A stretch of DNA of 64,000 bases from NCBI GenBank assembly GCA_963556495.2, contig OY747714.1:46937541-47001540 (forward strand). Reading direction: 5' to 3'. Position 1 is the stretch's first letter. Every line of letters starts with the position of its first letter. The stretch comes from Valencia hispanica. Lineage: Eukaryota; Chordata; Actinopteri; Cyprinodontiformes; Valenciidae. Both the position numbers and the translations under genes were made by a program. Shown here piece after piece: positions 27,918 to 38,365 of this stretch. Under the pieces are notes generated by a model. It ran no database searches. It was not told the DNA's origin and saw nothing but the letters and a program-made list of their open reading frames with translations.

Positions 27918-30900
27918 GTCTGCACCAGGATACGCAGAGAGCCTCGCAGGATTCCTCTGGTTTTTCTCTAATGCATCAGATAATTAAGCACATCTTTAAT
28001 CCAGACAAAGATAACTAGTGTTACTACAACAATTACTTCTTTAATCACGTAGTATATATACAATAAAAAACAAATAAAAGTCGTTGAAACAGTAATTGCC
28101 CCTAAAAACATGACGACATGTTATTCCACCCTCGGCAGTAACAACTAGCGTGAAGCGTTGAGTCTCTTCCATCATCGTGTTTCTACTCAGACTGACGCTG
28201 ACGTCGTCACGTTCCACACACTGATGACGACGAGTCAACTCTCCTGCTAGAAAACACGATTCATTCGCCCCGGACCATCATACTGCCACCGCCATGTTTG
28301 ACATTTAGTATTTTCAGCCCACAGAATATATTGTGACGCGTTGGAAACGGGTCTTTGTGTTCTTTTGATCGGCAGGAGCTTTAACCGTTTAAGTTCTCCC
28401 TGGATGTATTTTTTTTTCTTTTCTTTTTTTTTGTTTTGCCCGGTCTCTTGTCAAATTATGACCTCTGACATTAGTCGTATTCGGACATACCAGTTCTAGG
28501 AACGCAGTTCTGAGAACTAGCCGCCTCGAGTTTAGCTATAGGAACCTTCCTTCCCAATGGGGACTTTTCCATTTTTACGTTCGTACACGAGTGGGGACCT
28601 TGATAGCAATTCTTCGCCGGCTCTCTCCATTTTTTCTGTTGTTGCGATCTCGTAAACACAGCATAAATGGCGGGGCCAGGAAAAGCGTATATCAGGCAAA
28701 GGGGCGTAGCTTGTCAGTTCTACCAAACACCTACGTATTTGAGTTCCTATGGGACTCAGAAAAGACCCTGCCTCGGAGTAGGAGCTAACATGGTTAAAGG
28801 AACTGAGGGCCATAGTCACTAGTTCCTTTATGTCCGAACGCGCCAAAAAACGGCCTGGTTCCCGAAAAGGTTTTAGGAACTCCAAAAGTTTCCTACAGCG
28901 CGAAAGCAGCTATTAACTGAGAGCTGTAGACGTTGTTCTGGGTTTTGCTGTGACCCGAATGAGTCGTGGAGGACCTCATGGAGTGGTTCTGGTGGGCCGA
29001 GCCCTCCTGGGAAGCTTCTCCGCTGCTCCATTGGCACGTTTCCGCTATCGGAACTTCAGGGTGATTTTTACCGGACCTTCATCTGACGAGGTAAATCTGT
29101 TGGCCTGCTCCTCTTATCCGTCGTGTCTCCATATAAATTGTCCCTTTGAGCAATTTGCGAAGACGTCAGCATGCCTGGACCATTTAGGCGGCGCGTGGCG
29201 CCAATGATAGGCGCCCAGCGTAGCAGAGAAGAATAACAAGAGGTTGACAATCCGTGACCTGCCTAGCAACCACTACCCCCGGGCGCCATCTTGAGTGTAA
29301 GCGTCTCGCGTTGCTGGGGGAGGCCGCATTAGATATACTGAAGAAGCCGAAGTTGAAGAAGCAAACTGGACTCTCACACATGGATAAAAAGGAGGAACGC
29401 ATTCCTTACAGGGATACACTTGATAAGGAGGCTAGGGATAGATGTAATCAGAAATTGTCTACAATCAATAATGTAGATCCATACGAGCTCAAAGGAAACG
29501 AATGGAGCTTAGACGTTTCATTACTGCCTCCAACTACCGCATTGGACATTGGGTCAGTTCATAGACATGTAAGCAGTTCAGAAATTACAAATCGCTGGAG
29601 GCATTCTCCCATTTCTGTCCAAAATCACTTTTTCAAGCGGGAAACCTCCAGAATCTTATATGGTTGTAAAGTTTTTGTTTCCTGGTGTTGTGTGACCTGT
29701 TGTGGCAGCACTTCACACAACACGATTGAACCATTTTGTCCAGGTTTCTGCACTCCACATACACAGCGATCGCTGCTTCCGTTGTTGTGTACACTCAACC
29801 ATCCCATCATGCAACGCGCCGATACGTCATCTGACAAAGACCGATGGAAGAAGCAGGGATTGTACTCAGTTGGTTCCTGAAATGGTGCCGAAAACGGTCC
29901 GGTGAAGCGGAGGCACGCTCACACCGTGAAGGTCCGGTAATTTTACTCTGAAGTTCCCATAGTGGAACCGCGCCTCATGTGTGGGTAAAGGTTCTCCTCT
30001 GTGGTTCACTCTAGAGTCCCAAAGCCGTAGAGATGGTTCTGGAACCATTTCCGGGCTTATAGGTGTCTGTGACTTCGGCTGCGTTCACACTGCAGGAAAA
30101 GATGGCATCAAATCCGACTTTTTAGCCCGTATGCGACCCATATCTGATCATTTTATCACAGTCTGAACTAGGGATGTGTATTGACAAAAATCTGGCGATG
30201 CGATATGTATTGCGATACATGGGAGACGATATGATATTTCACGATATATCGCGATAGTATGAGTAAGACTATATGTTGTGATTTTTAAAACTCAATTTAA
30301 CAATAGAAAAACTGTCCCATCATTCTAAACGCTCCAACCTGTTTCACACTTTTACACATCCAGTTTTATCACTAGATCTATTTGATCCACTGGAACAAAG
30401 AAGGTGGAAACAGCCACAAACTACCAGTTATACTTTTATATTTTACTACAAAAATGAATGTCATCATTAATGGTTCCATTAATGGTTCCATTTAAATTTA
30501 AATATTTTTGTTTTGTATATCGATACAATATCGGGAAATAAAATATTGTGATATATCGGTGTATCGATATTTTCTTACATCCCTAGTCTGAACGGCACAA
30601 ATACATTTTTTGTGTATATGAGGTTCTAAATCCAATACATAAATGATGTTTTTAAAAGCGACTGCAGTCTGAACTGTAAATTCGCGTTAAATCTGTCTCG
30701 TACGTCACTGACACAAGATGTGCGTCACTAATCCGCGCCGGAGGAGGGCAAACTCTCAAACAAACATGGCGGATACTGGTAGACGGAGCCAGACAATGGG
30801 TAGAAAACAAGGTTTTGGACTTGATTAGAGAAAACTTTTGTCGGTTCCGACTGTGCAAGAATTGCCAAGCTGCTGCACAAACACGAACATCTGTAGCCGC

Positions 30901-32520
30901 CATTTTTACTCCCGTAAACGGAGCGCGTTGTGCATGACGTCCTGTCTTTTCCTGCGCATGCGGGTCGCTTTGGGGCCGTGAACCGTTCGCGTTCCTTTTC
31001 CAGATCTTTCCGCCTGCTTCATGTTGTCAGACGGGCTTTATTTAGGTAATTTCTTTGATTCTGCAGGCCTGCCAACAAAGTTTTTTCTAGTTCCACTGAT
31101 TCTGGCTCCTGGAGATGAAGGCGTATGAAGATGTACGTTCATAACCTCCCGATCTCTGCTGAAGGCTGACCGAACGTTTCCCTCTGCAGGTGTGGGACAT
31201 GAGGAAGGGGACGGCCATCATGGACATGAAAAACCATGAGGATTACATCAGTGACATAACCGTGGACCAGAACAAGAGGATTCTGCTCACAGCCAGGTAA
31301 CACCCACGCTCATCCGGTCACTTTTACCGTTTCTCTCGCCACGTTCAGTTTCTTGTATCGCTCTTATTTTACAGGTTGCTTGTGGTCTTGTTCAAAAGGC
31401 AAAAGCACCGATTTCAGGACCAGAGCAGGTTTAGGTAGAGGAGTTGTTTTTCTGTTGACTAGGGAGGTAAGAAAATATCGATATGCTGATATATCGCGAT
31501 AGTTTATGTCACAATACTGTACAGATATTCAAAAGCAATACATACATTTTCATTTTTATTTGAATGGAACCATTAATATTTTTTTCACCTTCTTGGTTCC
31601 AGTGGATCAACTAGATCTAGTAATAAAAACTGGATGTGTTAAAGTGTGAAACAGGTTGGAGCGTTTAGAATGATGGGCTCTGCAGCTTTGTTTTGCTGAC
31701 TCTGTGGAAGTTTCTTGTTTGTCAGGATTCTATTGCGTTTATCTTTACATTAAGTTTTTTGTACTAATGTTATTGTGATTTATGTTGTTCGGTGCTGTGA
31801 AAGGCGCTTTATCAATAAACTTACCTTCGTTTTGGGTCTCTCTGAAACCGATGTCCACAGTGGGGACGGCACCATGGGCGTCTTCAACCTGAAGCGGCGG
31901 CGCTTCGAGCTGCAGTCCGAGTACCAGAGCGGCGACCTGACCTCGGTGGCGCTGATGAAGCGGGGGAAGAAGGCGGTGTGCGGCTCCAGCGAGGGGACCG
32001 TTTACATCTTCAACTGGAACGGCTTCGGGGCCACCAGCGACCGCTTCGCCGTCAAGGCGGAGTCGGTGGACTGCATCGCGCCGATTACCGAAAACATCAT
32101 GTGCACGGCGTCCATGGACGGCTACATCCGGTGAGTTGGGGCCGTCCTGCTTACCGAGAGGTCAACTGGTTGACCTTAACCGCAGCTTTCCTGTCTTCCG
32201 TCAGAGCCATCAACCTTCTTCCCAACCGGGTCATCGGATGCATCGGGCAGCACGTCGGCGAACCCGTCGAGGAGATCGCCAAGTCCTGGGACTCCCGCTT
32301 CCTGGTCAGCTGTGCCCACGACCAGCTCATCAAGTTCTGGGACGTTTCTGGCTTACCCAAGCTCGCCGTCGACGAGTACCGCAAGAGGAAGAAGAAAGGC
32401 GGGCAGATGAAGTCGCTCACCAAGAAGGCCCTCGGCAACAATGATTTCTTCTCTGGACTCGTAGAGGAAACGGAGAAAAAGGAAGAGGAAGGTGATGATA
32501 GCGACAGTGGGAGTGACTGA
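27384..32520 (+). CDS. wdr55: wdr55, WD repeat-containing protein 55 (4 exons)
   Basis: Exons 27384-27917, 31190-31296, 31861-32130 and 32205-32520, phases 0, 2 and 2, give a 408-residue protein plus stop, close to the roughly 385 residues of other vertebrates. An acidic N-terminus (residues 1-60, rich in E, S and P) is followed by WD40 repeats forming a beta-propeller, with VWDMRKG and IKFWDVSG at WD positions. The tail is basic ([20 protein letters not shown]), then an NDFFSGL motif, then acidic, as in the family. WDR55 is a nucleolar protein needed for rRNA production; in medaka the hokecha mutation of wdr55 disrupts thymus development. The start ATG has A at -3 and G at +4 and lies in an AATATGGCGGC context. 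The first intron (3.3 kb) is packed with mobile elements. Confidence 0.96.
27918..28470. other. 5' part of wdr55 intron 1, nothing recognised
   Basis: Unique-looking intron sequence with no exon, repeat or RNA gene that I can support. Confidence 0.5.
28475..28844. mobile_element. putative foldback/MITE in wdr55 intron 1
   Basis: TCGTATTCGGACATA at the left and GCGCGTTCGGACATAAAGGA (reverse complement of the right end) form inverted ends about 370 bp apart. The interior has repeated GGAACC/GTTCC-type words. No target duplication was found. Confidence 0.45.
29033..29975. mobile_element. DNA transposon copy with inverted ends in wdr55 intron 1
   Basis: Left end GGCACGTTTCCGCTATCGGA and right end, in reverse complement, GGCGCGGTTCCACTATGGGA continue as matched CTTCAG-GT-TTACCGGACCTTC inverted repeats. 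The element carries the open frame at 29254-29880. Confidence 0.65.
29254..29880 (+). CDS. open frame inside the transposon, function unknown
   Basis: A 208-codon frame. Residues about 48-100 ([19 protein letters not shown], then DPYEL, LLPP and IGSVH) resemble the leading segment of a multicopy fish protein type often linked to YqaJ-like nuclease elements. The later part, rich in cysteine and serine, looks non-coding. Only the first half is likely ever to have been translated, probably spliced to an exon now lost. I do not assign a function. Confidence 0.35.
   Translation: MTCLATTTPGRHLECKRLALLGEAALDILKKPKLKKQTGLSHMDKKEERIPYRDTLDKEARDRCNQKLSTINNVDPYELKGNEWSLDVSLLPPTTALDIGSVHRHVSSSEITNRWRHSPISVQNHFFKRETSRILYGCKVFVSWCCVTCCGSTSHNTIEPFCPGFCTPHTQRSLLPLLCTLNHPIMQRADTSSDKDRWKKQGLYSVGS
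30169..30585. mobile_element. hAT MITE (TAGGGATGT family), 417 bp, complete, with 8-bp target duplication
   Basis: The ends TAGGGATGTGTATTG and ATTTTCTTACATCCCTA are inverted. GTCTGAAC occurs exactly on both sides (30161-30168 and 30586-30593). The interior is a palindromic ATCG/CGAT-rich sequence. It is inserted in a GTTCACACTGCAG-containing repeat, in wdr55 intron 1. Confidence 0.92.
31190..31296 (+). CDS. wdr55: wdr55 exon 2
   Basis: 35 codons plus two bases beginning [13 protein letters not shown] and containing the [16 protein letters not shown] blade. Acceptor CCCTCTGCAG, donor GTAACA. Confidence 0.96.
31460..31675. mobile_element. truncated hAT MITE of the same family, in wdr55 intron 2
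   Basis: It starts TAGGGAGGTAAGAAAATATC and runs through TCAACTAGATCTAGTAATA to GTTTAGAATGATGGG, where homology stops half-way. It is reversed relative to the 30169 copy. Confidence 0.75.
31780..31830 (+). mobile_element. LINE 3' tail just upstream of wdr55 exon 3
   Basis: GTGCTGTGAAAGGCGCTTTA then TCAATAAACTTA is a LINE-type 3' end that stops about 30 bp before the exon 3 acceptor. Confidence 0.5.
31861..32130 (+). CDS. wdr55: wdr55 exon 3
   Basis: It completes the split codon to [17 protein letters not shown] and covers the middle blades to ASMDGYIR. Donor GTGAGT. Confidence 0.96.
32205..32520 (+). CDS. wdr55: wdr55 exon 4 and stop
   Basis: It begins after CTTCCGTCAG with [16 protein letters not shown], contains the last blade ([12 protein letters not shown]), and ends with the basic and acidic tail and a TGA at 32518-32520. 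Confidence 0.96.
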
Positions 32521-32617
32521 GACGTTCCTGCGCTGGCGGACATTTTGTTGAGATGAGGGTTTCAGATCAAAGCGCCTCCGAGCCTGTGGAGGACCTAGAC
32601 AAATGAGTCGGATGCTG

Positions 32618-32623
32618 AATAAA
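32618..32623 (+). other. wdr55: wdr55 polyadenylation signal
   Basis: AATAAA 98 bp after the stop codon; a second AATAAA lies at about 32672. Confidence 0.65.
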
Positions 32624-32865
32624 AGAAGCAAAGAAGAGATTTTATTCTTTATTCTCTCTGAGATACGTGGAATAAATTTGTCCGGCAGACTCGCTCTGCT
32701 CCAGATAGATGGCTCACTTTTCCTTTTACTACACTCTGACGAATGTTCATATTTAAAAAATTTTGTCAAGCTGTAGAAAATATAACATTTTTAATTTCAG
32801 CATCGGTGCCAAACCTTGGGTTTTCTGTGACAGAAACTTCTCCAGCAGAGAGAAAGTAAAACTAG

Positions 32866-33440
32866 TAGGGGTGTAACGGAACGTTTTCCATACATTTTAA
32901 TCAAGAAAAATAAATACAAATGTCCACATGACTTTATTTTTACTTTCATCTGCATTAAACCAAGAACCCTTTTTTTTAGTGGATCTCATTTCAGTTCCTG
33001 GAATTTGATTTATTATATTTTTTTAGCTTACAGTTGAAACACTAGAAGTGACTGGAGATTTAACTGGAGATTTTTCAAAATAACTAAAATAGTACAAGCA
33101 GACATAGCCAGAGTGGAAAGCACTTAAAAACAGTGTTAATGTTTAGAAATGTTTAAATAATACTTTGCCCATATTAAAGAATAAATCACTTTGGAGTTGT
33201 TTTGATATTATTGCTGATGAAAGATGCGTTCGCTGACAAAGTTCTGGTTTGGTCCATCTTTCTTTTCCTACTGTAGCTGCATGAGAAAAGAAATAAATAG
33301 CAGATATTGGTGATAGCTAGGAGTCCTTTCTGTTTCGTTTTGGTGTTACTTTTTAAAGTTGGGCTGCGGAAATGTTGCACTGCGCTCTTGAGTTCTGCAC
33401 ATAAACGTTCTGCACGTGTTCAGGTAGAAAACCACTTAAC
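32866..33440. mobile_element. hAT-type non-autonomous element (TAGGGGTGTAACGG family), copy 1
   Basis: It starts TAGGGGTGTAACGGAACG. The AGTGACTGGAGATTT and AAACGTTCTGCACGTGTTCA stretches match, in reverse orientation, parts of the copy at 43631-44521. The right boundary is approximate. Confidence 0.55.
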
Positions 33441-33449
33441 ACCACTAAG

Positions 33450-34365
33450 ATCTAGTAGTTTATAACTGAATAGGAAGGAAAATTATTCTATGGTTTCCAA
33501 ATCTTTTCCCAAGTAAAACTGAAAACTTGGGAGTGTTTTAGGGTACGTCTCGACCACCTTTGTTCATCGAGATAAATTTTCATTTTTCTTTGCATTCAGG
33601 GAGATTCAATGGAAAATTGGCAGAAAAGTTTGATTTCGAACTCTTGCTACAGTTTCTTAAGTTTAGGTCTGGACTTTGTGTGTTTATGATTTAATTTTCC
33701 ACACATTCCAATCATAAAATATCACATAAGGCAGGTAGCTAGTAGTGTATTTTTTCATTCATACATTTTTATCAACATATTCAACAAAGGTTGTACAGTC
33801 ATGTGGCTGTGTGGGGTTTAATAAACAATACAGAGCTGCACAACAACCTGCAGCTATCACTTCATTTTCATCTGAGTGGAAGCCATGTTGGATTTCGAGG
33901 TCACAGTTGTAAAAGGACCCTTCGACTTTGCAGGTCAAAACTCTGACACTCCATACATTTCTTCCAAGTTGATTATTCCCTGTATTTTTAGTCGCTCTGG
34001 AAAGACTTGGGAATCACCACAGTCCTCTTACTGCGAACGACCAGGGTTAACCACAGTGGTGAGCCCTCAACTCTTTAGAAAATAAGTGGGTGGGGGGCTT
34101 TTTGACCCAGTTGCTTGCCTAGATGTACACAACAAAAAATGTGATCTTGTTAACGTTGCTAAAATAGATGTACTGGATCAAAAACATGTCATTGTATAAT
34201 TTTCAGACATTTTCAAAAATACTTTATCCCAAAGGGAAAAACAAATACTATCATAACTCATATCTTCATAGTATTTTCAGTAGCTGGTCCCAGCCAACAT
34301 TAGGCCTGCTCAGACTCTGAGAACTGATTTACATATTTTGTATTTTTCTGACATTCTGGTTTATT
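33450..34365. other. intergenic, nothing recognised
   Basis: No exon, RNA gene or repeat is supported; a LINE-type 3' tail follows at about 34370-34450 (GTAAATGTGCTATGTAAATA). Confidence 0.45.
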
Positions 34366-35181
34366 GTTGCATTTTATTTTCTGTCTTCTCTGTGGTGTGA
34401 AGCACTTTGGTCGGCTGTTGTAAATGTGCTATGTAAATAAATTTGACATTGTCAAAGAGTCATTGAGGATAGTGATGCTGTGGGCAGGAAGCATTCCCAG
34501 GAGCAGACAGCCTTGCAATGCATTTGTAGATGCCTCTGACTGAAGACTGCTGCTGTAGGACACATCCACAGTGTCCACATATTCCACAGTGACGTGTCCT
34601 GGATGACACCATCAGTTGTTGGCAAGCACTGCTAATCTGTCTCATTTGCTTTTGCCGCTCTTCTTTAAATCTGTCTGAGCGTTTGGTTAGAAAGACGTTG
34701 GAGTAAGGAATATGGGTTGAACTTCCTCATCGAAATATGCAGTCTTCATTACAATTCCACCAAGAAAGTACGAACTAAAGACTAAAGAAAGAAAAAAAAG
34801 GACTAAAATAGAGTAAATATATATAAATATATTAGAATTCATAAATAAGTTAACGGTGCATTTTAGATGGTTTCAATATAAACAAAACGCCCCCGAAGTC
34901 TAAGGGGAGCCTAAGTCTCCTCCTCTTCCTGTCGGCCCATGGGTCCTCTGGCGGGAAAAAAAAAAGTAAAGTTATTTTCTGGTCCGCTTTGTCTTACGTC
35001 CTGAATCACACATATGATGTACCTCGATTTAAATGACAACTAATGATGTGCGTTTCGACTGTGTTTGTCAAGTGATTTGGGATTTATTTGATTGTAAAAA
35101 TTCGCAGTTAAAAGGCCTACAAATCAGAAGTCGCATATATGACGTCGTGGAGCTAACGCTAGCTAGCACTTAAAATCCTCA

Positions 35182-35776
35182 GCCGAAAAAATATCTTTTA
35201 AACAACAAGGTGAAAGAGACGTCGTTTCAAATCATACATAGATTTTATCCTACAAATCAGTACATGCAAAGACTGAAAAAAAATATAGATCAAGAAAGTA
35301 CATTTTGTAAAGAATCTGAAGAGTCATTAATACACATATTCTGGACTTATTTGGAATAAGTAATCAGATTGTATAAAAGTTAACATGTATCCCCATTTTA
35401 TATTATCATGGAAGAACATCTTGTTTGGTTTTGTTAATTATGATAAAAAATTATCCTCCCAATTTTATTTAACAAACCTGATTCTATTAAGTAAATATTA
35501 CATTCATAAAACTAAGTTTAGCAATAAAACTCCAAATTTTGTTGCTCTCATCACTAATATTAGATCTTATATAAATTCTATTCTAAATAGTACAAACAAA
35601 AAGCAATTAAAACTTGTAATCTTGCTAAGCGTTATTATCTAGTTTAATTGTATTTGTTTGTTTTTTGTATCCCCTCCAGGCGTCCGTTCAGAACGTTTGA
35701 TGTACAATTTAGTCTTCTTTGTTAAATACTGTCCTTTGTATTTTGAACAAAGACTAAAAAAATAAAATAAAAAAAA
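35182..35776 (+). mobile_element. 5'-truncated L1/Tx1-like LINE with 14-bp target duplication
   Basis: ACTTAAAATCCTCA is repeated exactly at 35168-35181 and 35777-35790. The insert reads FKIIHRFYPTNQYMQRL, then CKESEESLIHIFW near its start, the C-terminal part of an L1-type ORF2. It ends in an A-rich tail. Confidence 0.88.
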
Positions 35777-36290
35777 ACTTAAAATCCTCACATAGGCCTT
35801 GTGGAGCTGCATGCTGGATCTAACTCAGCCGACTGTTTCTCCCCCTGTATAGCTGCCACTTTCCACATTTATGGTGGTTTTCTCCACATTTAATGCTCCT
35901 TTCTTTCGTCCTGGAGGAAGGAGGTGAAAGCCGGCTAATCTCACGGCCATGGTTCTTTTGGATTGATGTTGAATATATGTTTGAATGGTTATGTTGGAGC
36001 AAGATCAACCTGAAAAAAAGGGATATTATTTTTTATTTTGAAAAAAAAAAAGATATGAACCAAAGTCAAGTATTTTTGTTAAACCTTCTTACATTATATG
36101 GTAGACTCTATATACATGAATGCAAATGGACTGTCAGGAAACCCAACATCCACCAATTTAAAAATGAAAGGAAAATATACTTTGAAACGATAACAGGAAT
36201 AACGAACAAAAATGTCATGCAGACTGTGACTATATACAAAGCATTAAAATCCACTCTATGAAGTAGTAACCCATACTCTGGATGTTTATG

Positions 36291-36384
36291 TATTTATTTT
36301 TTTCCTGTTTTTTGCCTTGTGAATTTATATATATATATATATATATATAAATTCACAAGGCAAAAAACAGGAAAAAAATAAATA
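36291..36384. repeat. 94-bp perfect palindrome centred on (TA)n
   Basis: The left arm TATTTATTTTTTTCCTG, TTTTTTGCCTTGTGAATTTA and the right arm are exact reverse complements, with TA repeats as the centre. It could extrude as a hairpin or cruciform. Confidence 0.93.
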
Positions 36385-36423
36385 TATATATATATATCTA
36401 GTTTAATTGTATTTGTTTGTTTT

Positions 36424-36440
36424 ATATATTTATATATATA

Positions 36441-36500
<60 letters not shown>
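36424..36500. repeat. (TA)n microsatellite
   Basis: A long alternating TA tract in the 3' region of the second L1 fragment. Confidence 0.95.
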
Positions 36501-36502
<2 letters not shown>

Positions 36503-36949
36503 CAAAGCCTTGAAACATATGTACCCCATGTTCAATTCAATGTTCCTTGTTTGTCAATACTGCTGAATTTCAATAAAGATTGAAGAAAAATAATAATAAC
36601 AATCAGTCTTCTTCAGTTGTAGTCCACTAAGTGTTTTTACACAAAACCTAAAGTAACTTTTGCCGCAGGGCGAAAATTAGCGTTTTTCTCTGCATCAAAA
36701 TGTTTCTTTAAAATTCACGGAGATCATATGTTCAATCCATGGCGCATTTCAAACGGGATAAGAAAAAAACTTTTATCGCTCCATTGACTCTCATTCATTT
36801 TTTGGGGGGGGAAGTAGGGGGACCAATGGACCGGAAGTAGAAGGGCGTGACTTAGGCTCCCAATCCAAGAATGGTACCGACCCCCCTCCAATACCCCTTC
36901 TTCTCCCTCAGCTTGGTACGGTCCTGGATGGCGGGAAAAACGTTGCCGA

Positions 36950-37088
36950 TAACGTCACAGAAGCGAATGGGCCAATATGGCGGCGGGCATCAGAATGTAG
37001 CTTCTTAACTGGAGTTTTCCTTTTTTTTTTTTTTTTTTTTGTTACTTCAAACAACCATTGGTTGCGGAAGATCGTGTTTCGGGTTCAG
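36950..37088 (+). promoter_or_regulatory. psip1: candidate psip1 promoter and 5' untranslated exon
   Basis: GGGCCAATATGGCGGCGGGC combines a CCAAT box with a YY1-type ATGGCGGC element; GC content rises. A consensus donor CAG-GTGAGC follows at 37088, and a matching acceptor (CTGTTTTTCAG) lies at 38261, 20 bp before the psip1 start codon. A 5' untranslated exon ending at 37088 would fit. No transcript evidence is available. Confidence 0.42.
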
Positions 37089-37594
37089 GTGAGCGGAACG
37101 GAGGTATGAAGAACTTCTGAGACCAAAACGAGCCGCTCCCGTTGGGACCGAGCGATGGTTTAGCACGCCCGCTAGCCAGCCAGCTAGCTAGCGGTTTATA
37201 TTTGTAAACAATGAGGGAACGTGCCGATAGAAAGCGAAACCCGCTGGGTTGGAGCGTAAACTCGAACCCCCTGAACACGGAGGATCTGCACCATCATCCA
37301 GGGCCGTCACAGAGGAGAAACCCGATTTCCTAACTAACTGGGACGCTTTGAAGCAAATCATTAAACACGAAAACAGTAAAGATTATTAGCTTCATCGTGG
37401 CAAGATGTTAAATTATGATGAAACAGTCAGAAACAGCTGACGGGCATGTGGCCATGTTGCCTACACGTATCAATAAAAGGGCTTTGAAATGATGCTAAAC
37501 AGTTGACCTTAGTGTCTCAGTATTACACCAACAGTCTTAAAATGGCAAATGGATTAAAGCTGTTAGTAAATAGAAGAGTTCAGCAGTCTCTGTA

Positions 37595-37992
37595 GTTTTG
37601 CTCGGTTCTGGTTCTAGGCTTTTAATGGTCACCGTTGTGGTTGAGGCGTTGCTGTTTGGACACATCGTCCCTCTGTTTTTGGATGCTGAGTTGAGAAGGA
37701 GGCGTCATGGATGCAGAGCAGGACCAAAGAGGAGAGGGAGGCGGAGGAATAAGGGGAACGTCTTTTCAACCACGCGGGCAGACGGGGTTTTAAGGAGGAG
37801 CGGCAAAAGCAAACGAGGCGGATTAGCGGTGCTCACCAGCATCTCCTGGTCCATGTTTCTGCTGCCTGGATATTGAGCTGTTAGCATGCAGCAGCAGTCT
37901 TCAGTCAGAGGCCTCTTTAGATTCATTGCAAAACTGACTGCTACTGTAGATCCTTCCTTTGGGATGAAGAAAGTTTTTTGAATTTGAATTGA
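37595..37992 (+). mobile_element. non-LTR-type repeat, copy B
   Basis: It shares GGATGCAGAGCAGGACCAAA with the copy at 53.6 kb, and CTTCAGTCAGAGGC and the TTTGGGATGAAGAAAG tail with the copy at 4.3 kb. Confidence 0.55.
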
Positions 37993-38281
37993 GTCGATCT
38001 AGTAGGCTGGAATAAAGCGTGGCCACACCCTAAAATCCTTGGGTGATTCATATTCCTCAGTTTACATCAAACAAGCTCTAAAATATATTTTTTTAATGGA
38101 TAACGGAATAGGAGCGCAAGGAAATCAAAAGGAAAGAGAAAGAATCAGGTTCACCCTAATAACCACCAATCCGAGCCAATAAAGGGGGGAAATTGTCCGT
38201 TGGCGACCTCTGACTCAGAGCCTAACGGCCTAAGATCGCTAACTTCCGATCTGTTTTTCAGCCGTCCGTTGGAGCAGCAGG

Positions 38282-38365
38282 ATGTCCGGGAAGATCGGCG
38301 ATCACCTCAAGCCCGGCGATCTGGTGTTCGCCAAGATGAAAGGCTTTCCTCACTGGCCTGCTCGG
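38282..38365 (+). CDS. psip1: psip1 exon 1 (start, PWWP first part)
   Basis: 28 codons starting at an ATG with AGG at -3 to -1 and T at +4, and containing [19 protein letters not shown], the PWWP core. Donor GTACGC. The acceptor at 38261 shows that the exon has a short leader. Confidence 0.96.

Larger units (their letters stand above)
35890..36595 (+). mobile_element. second L1-like 3' fragment with (TA)n palindrome
   Basis: The frame around 36018-36261 reads LYIHECKWTVRKPNIHQFKN, the ORF2 C-terminal end of the same LINE type as 35182-35776. It is followed by an AT-rich 3' region and the tail CAATAAAGATTGAAGAAAAA. Confidence 0.7.
34905..36872. mobile_element. DNA transposon remnant whose inverted ends bracket two L1 pieces
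   Basis: GGGGAGCCTAAGTCTCCTCC at the left and GGGAGCCTAAGTCACGCCCT (reverse complement of the right end) continue with matched CTTCC-GT and GG-CCATTGGTCC sequence. The interior is dominated by the two L1-like insertions. Confidence 0.55.
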
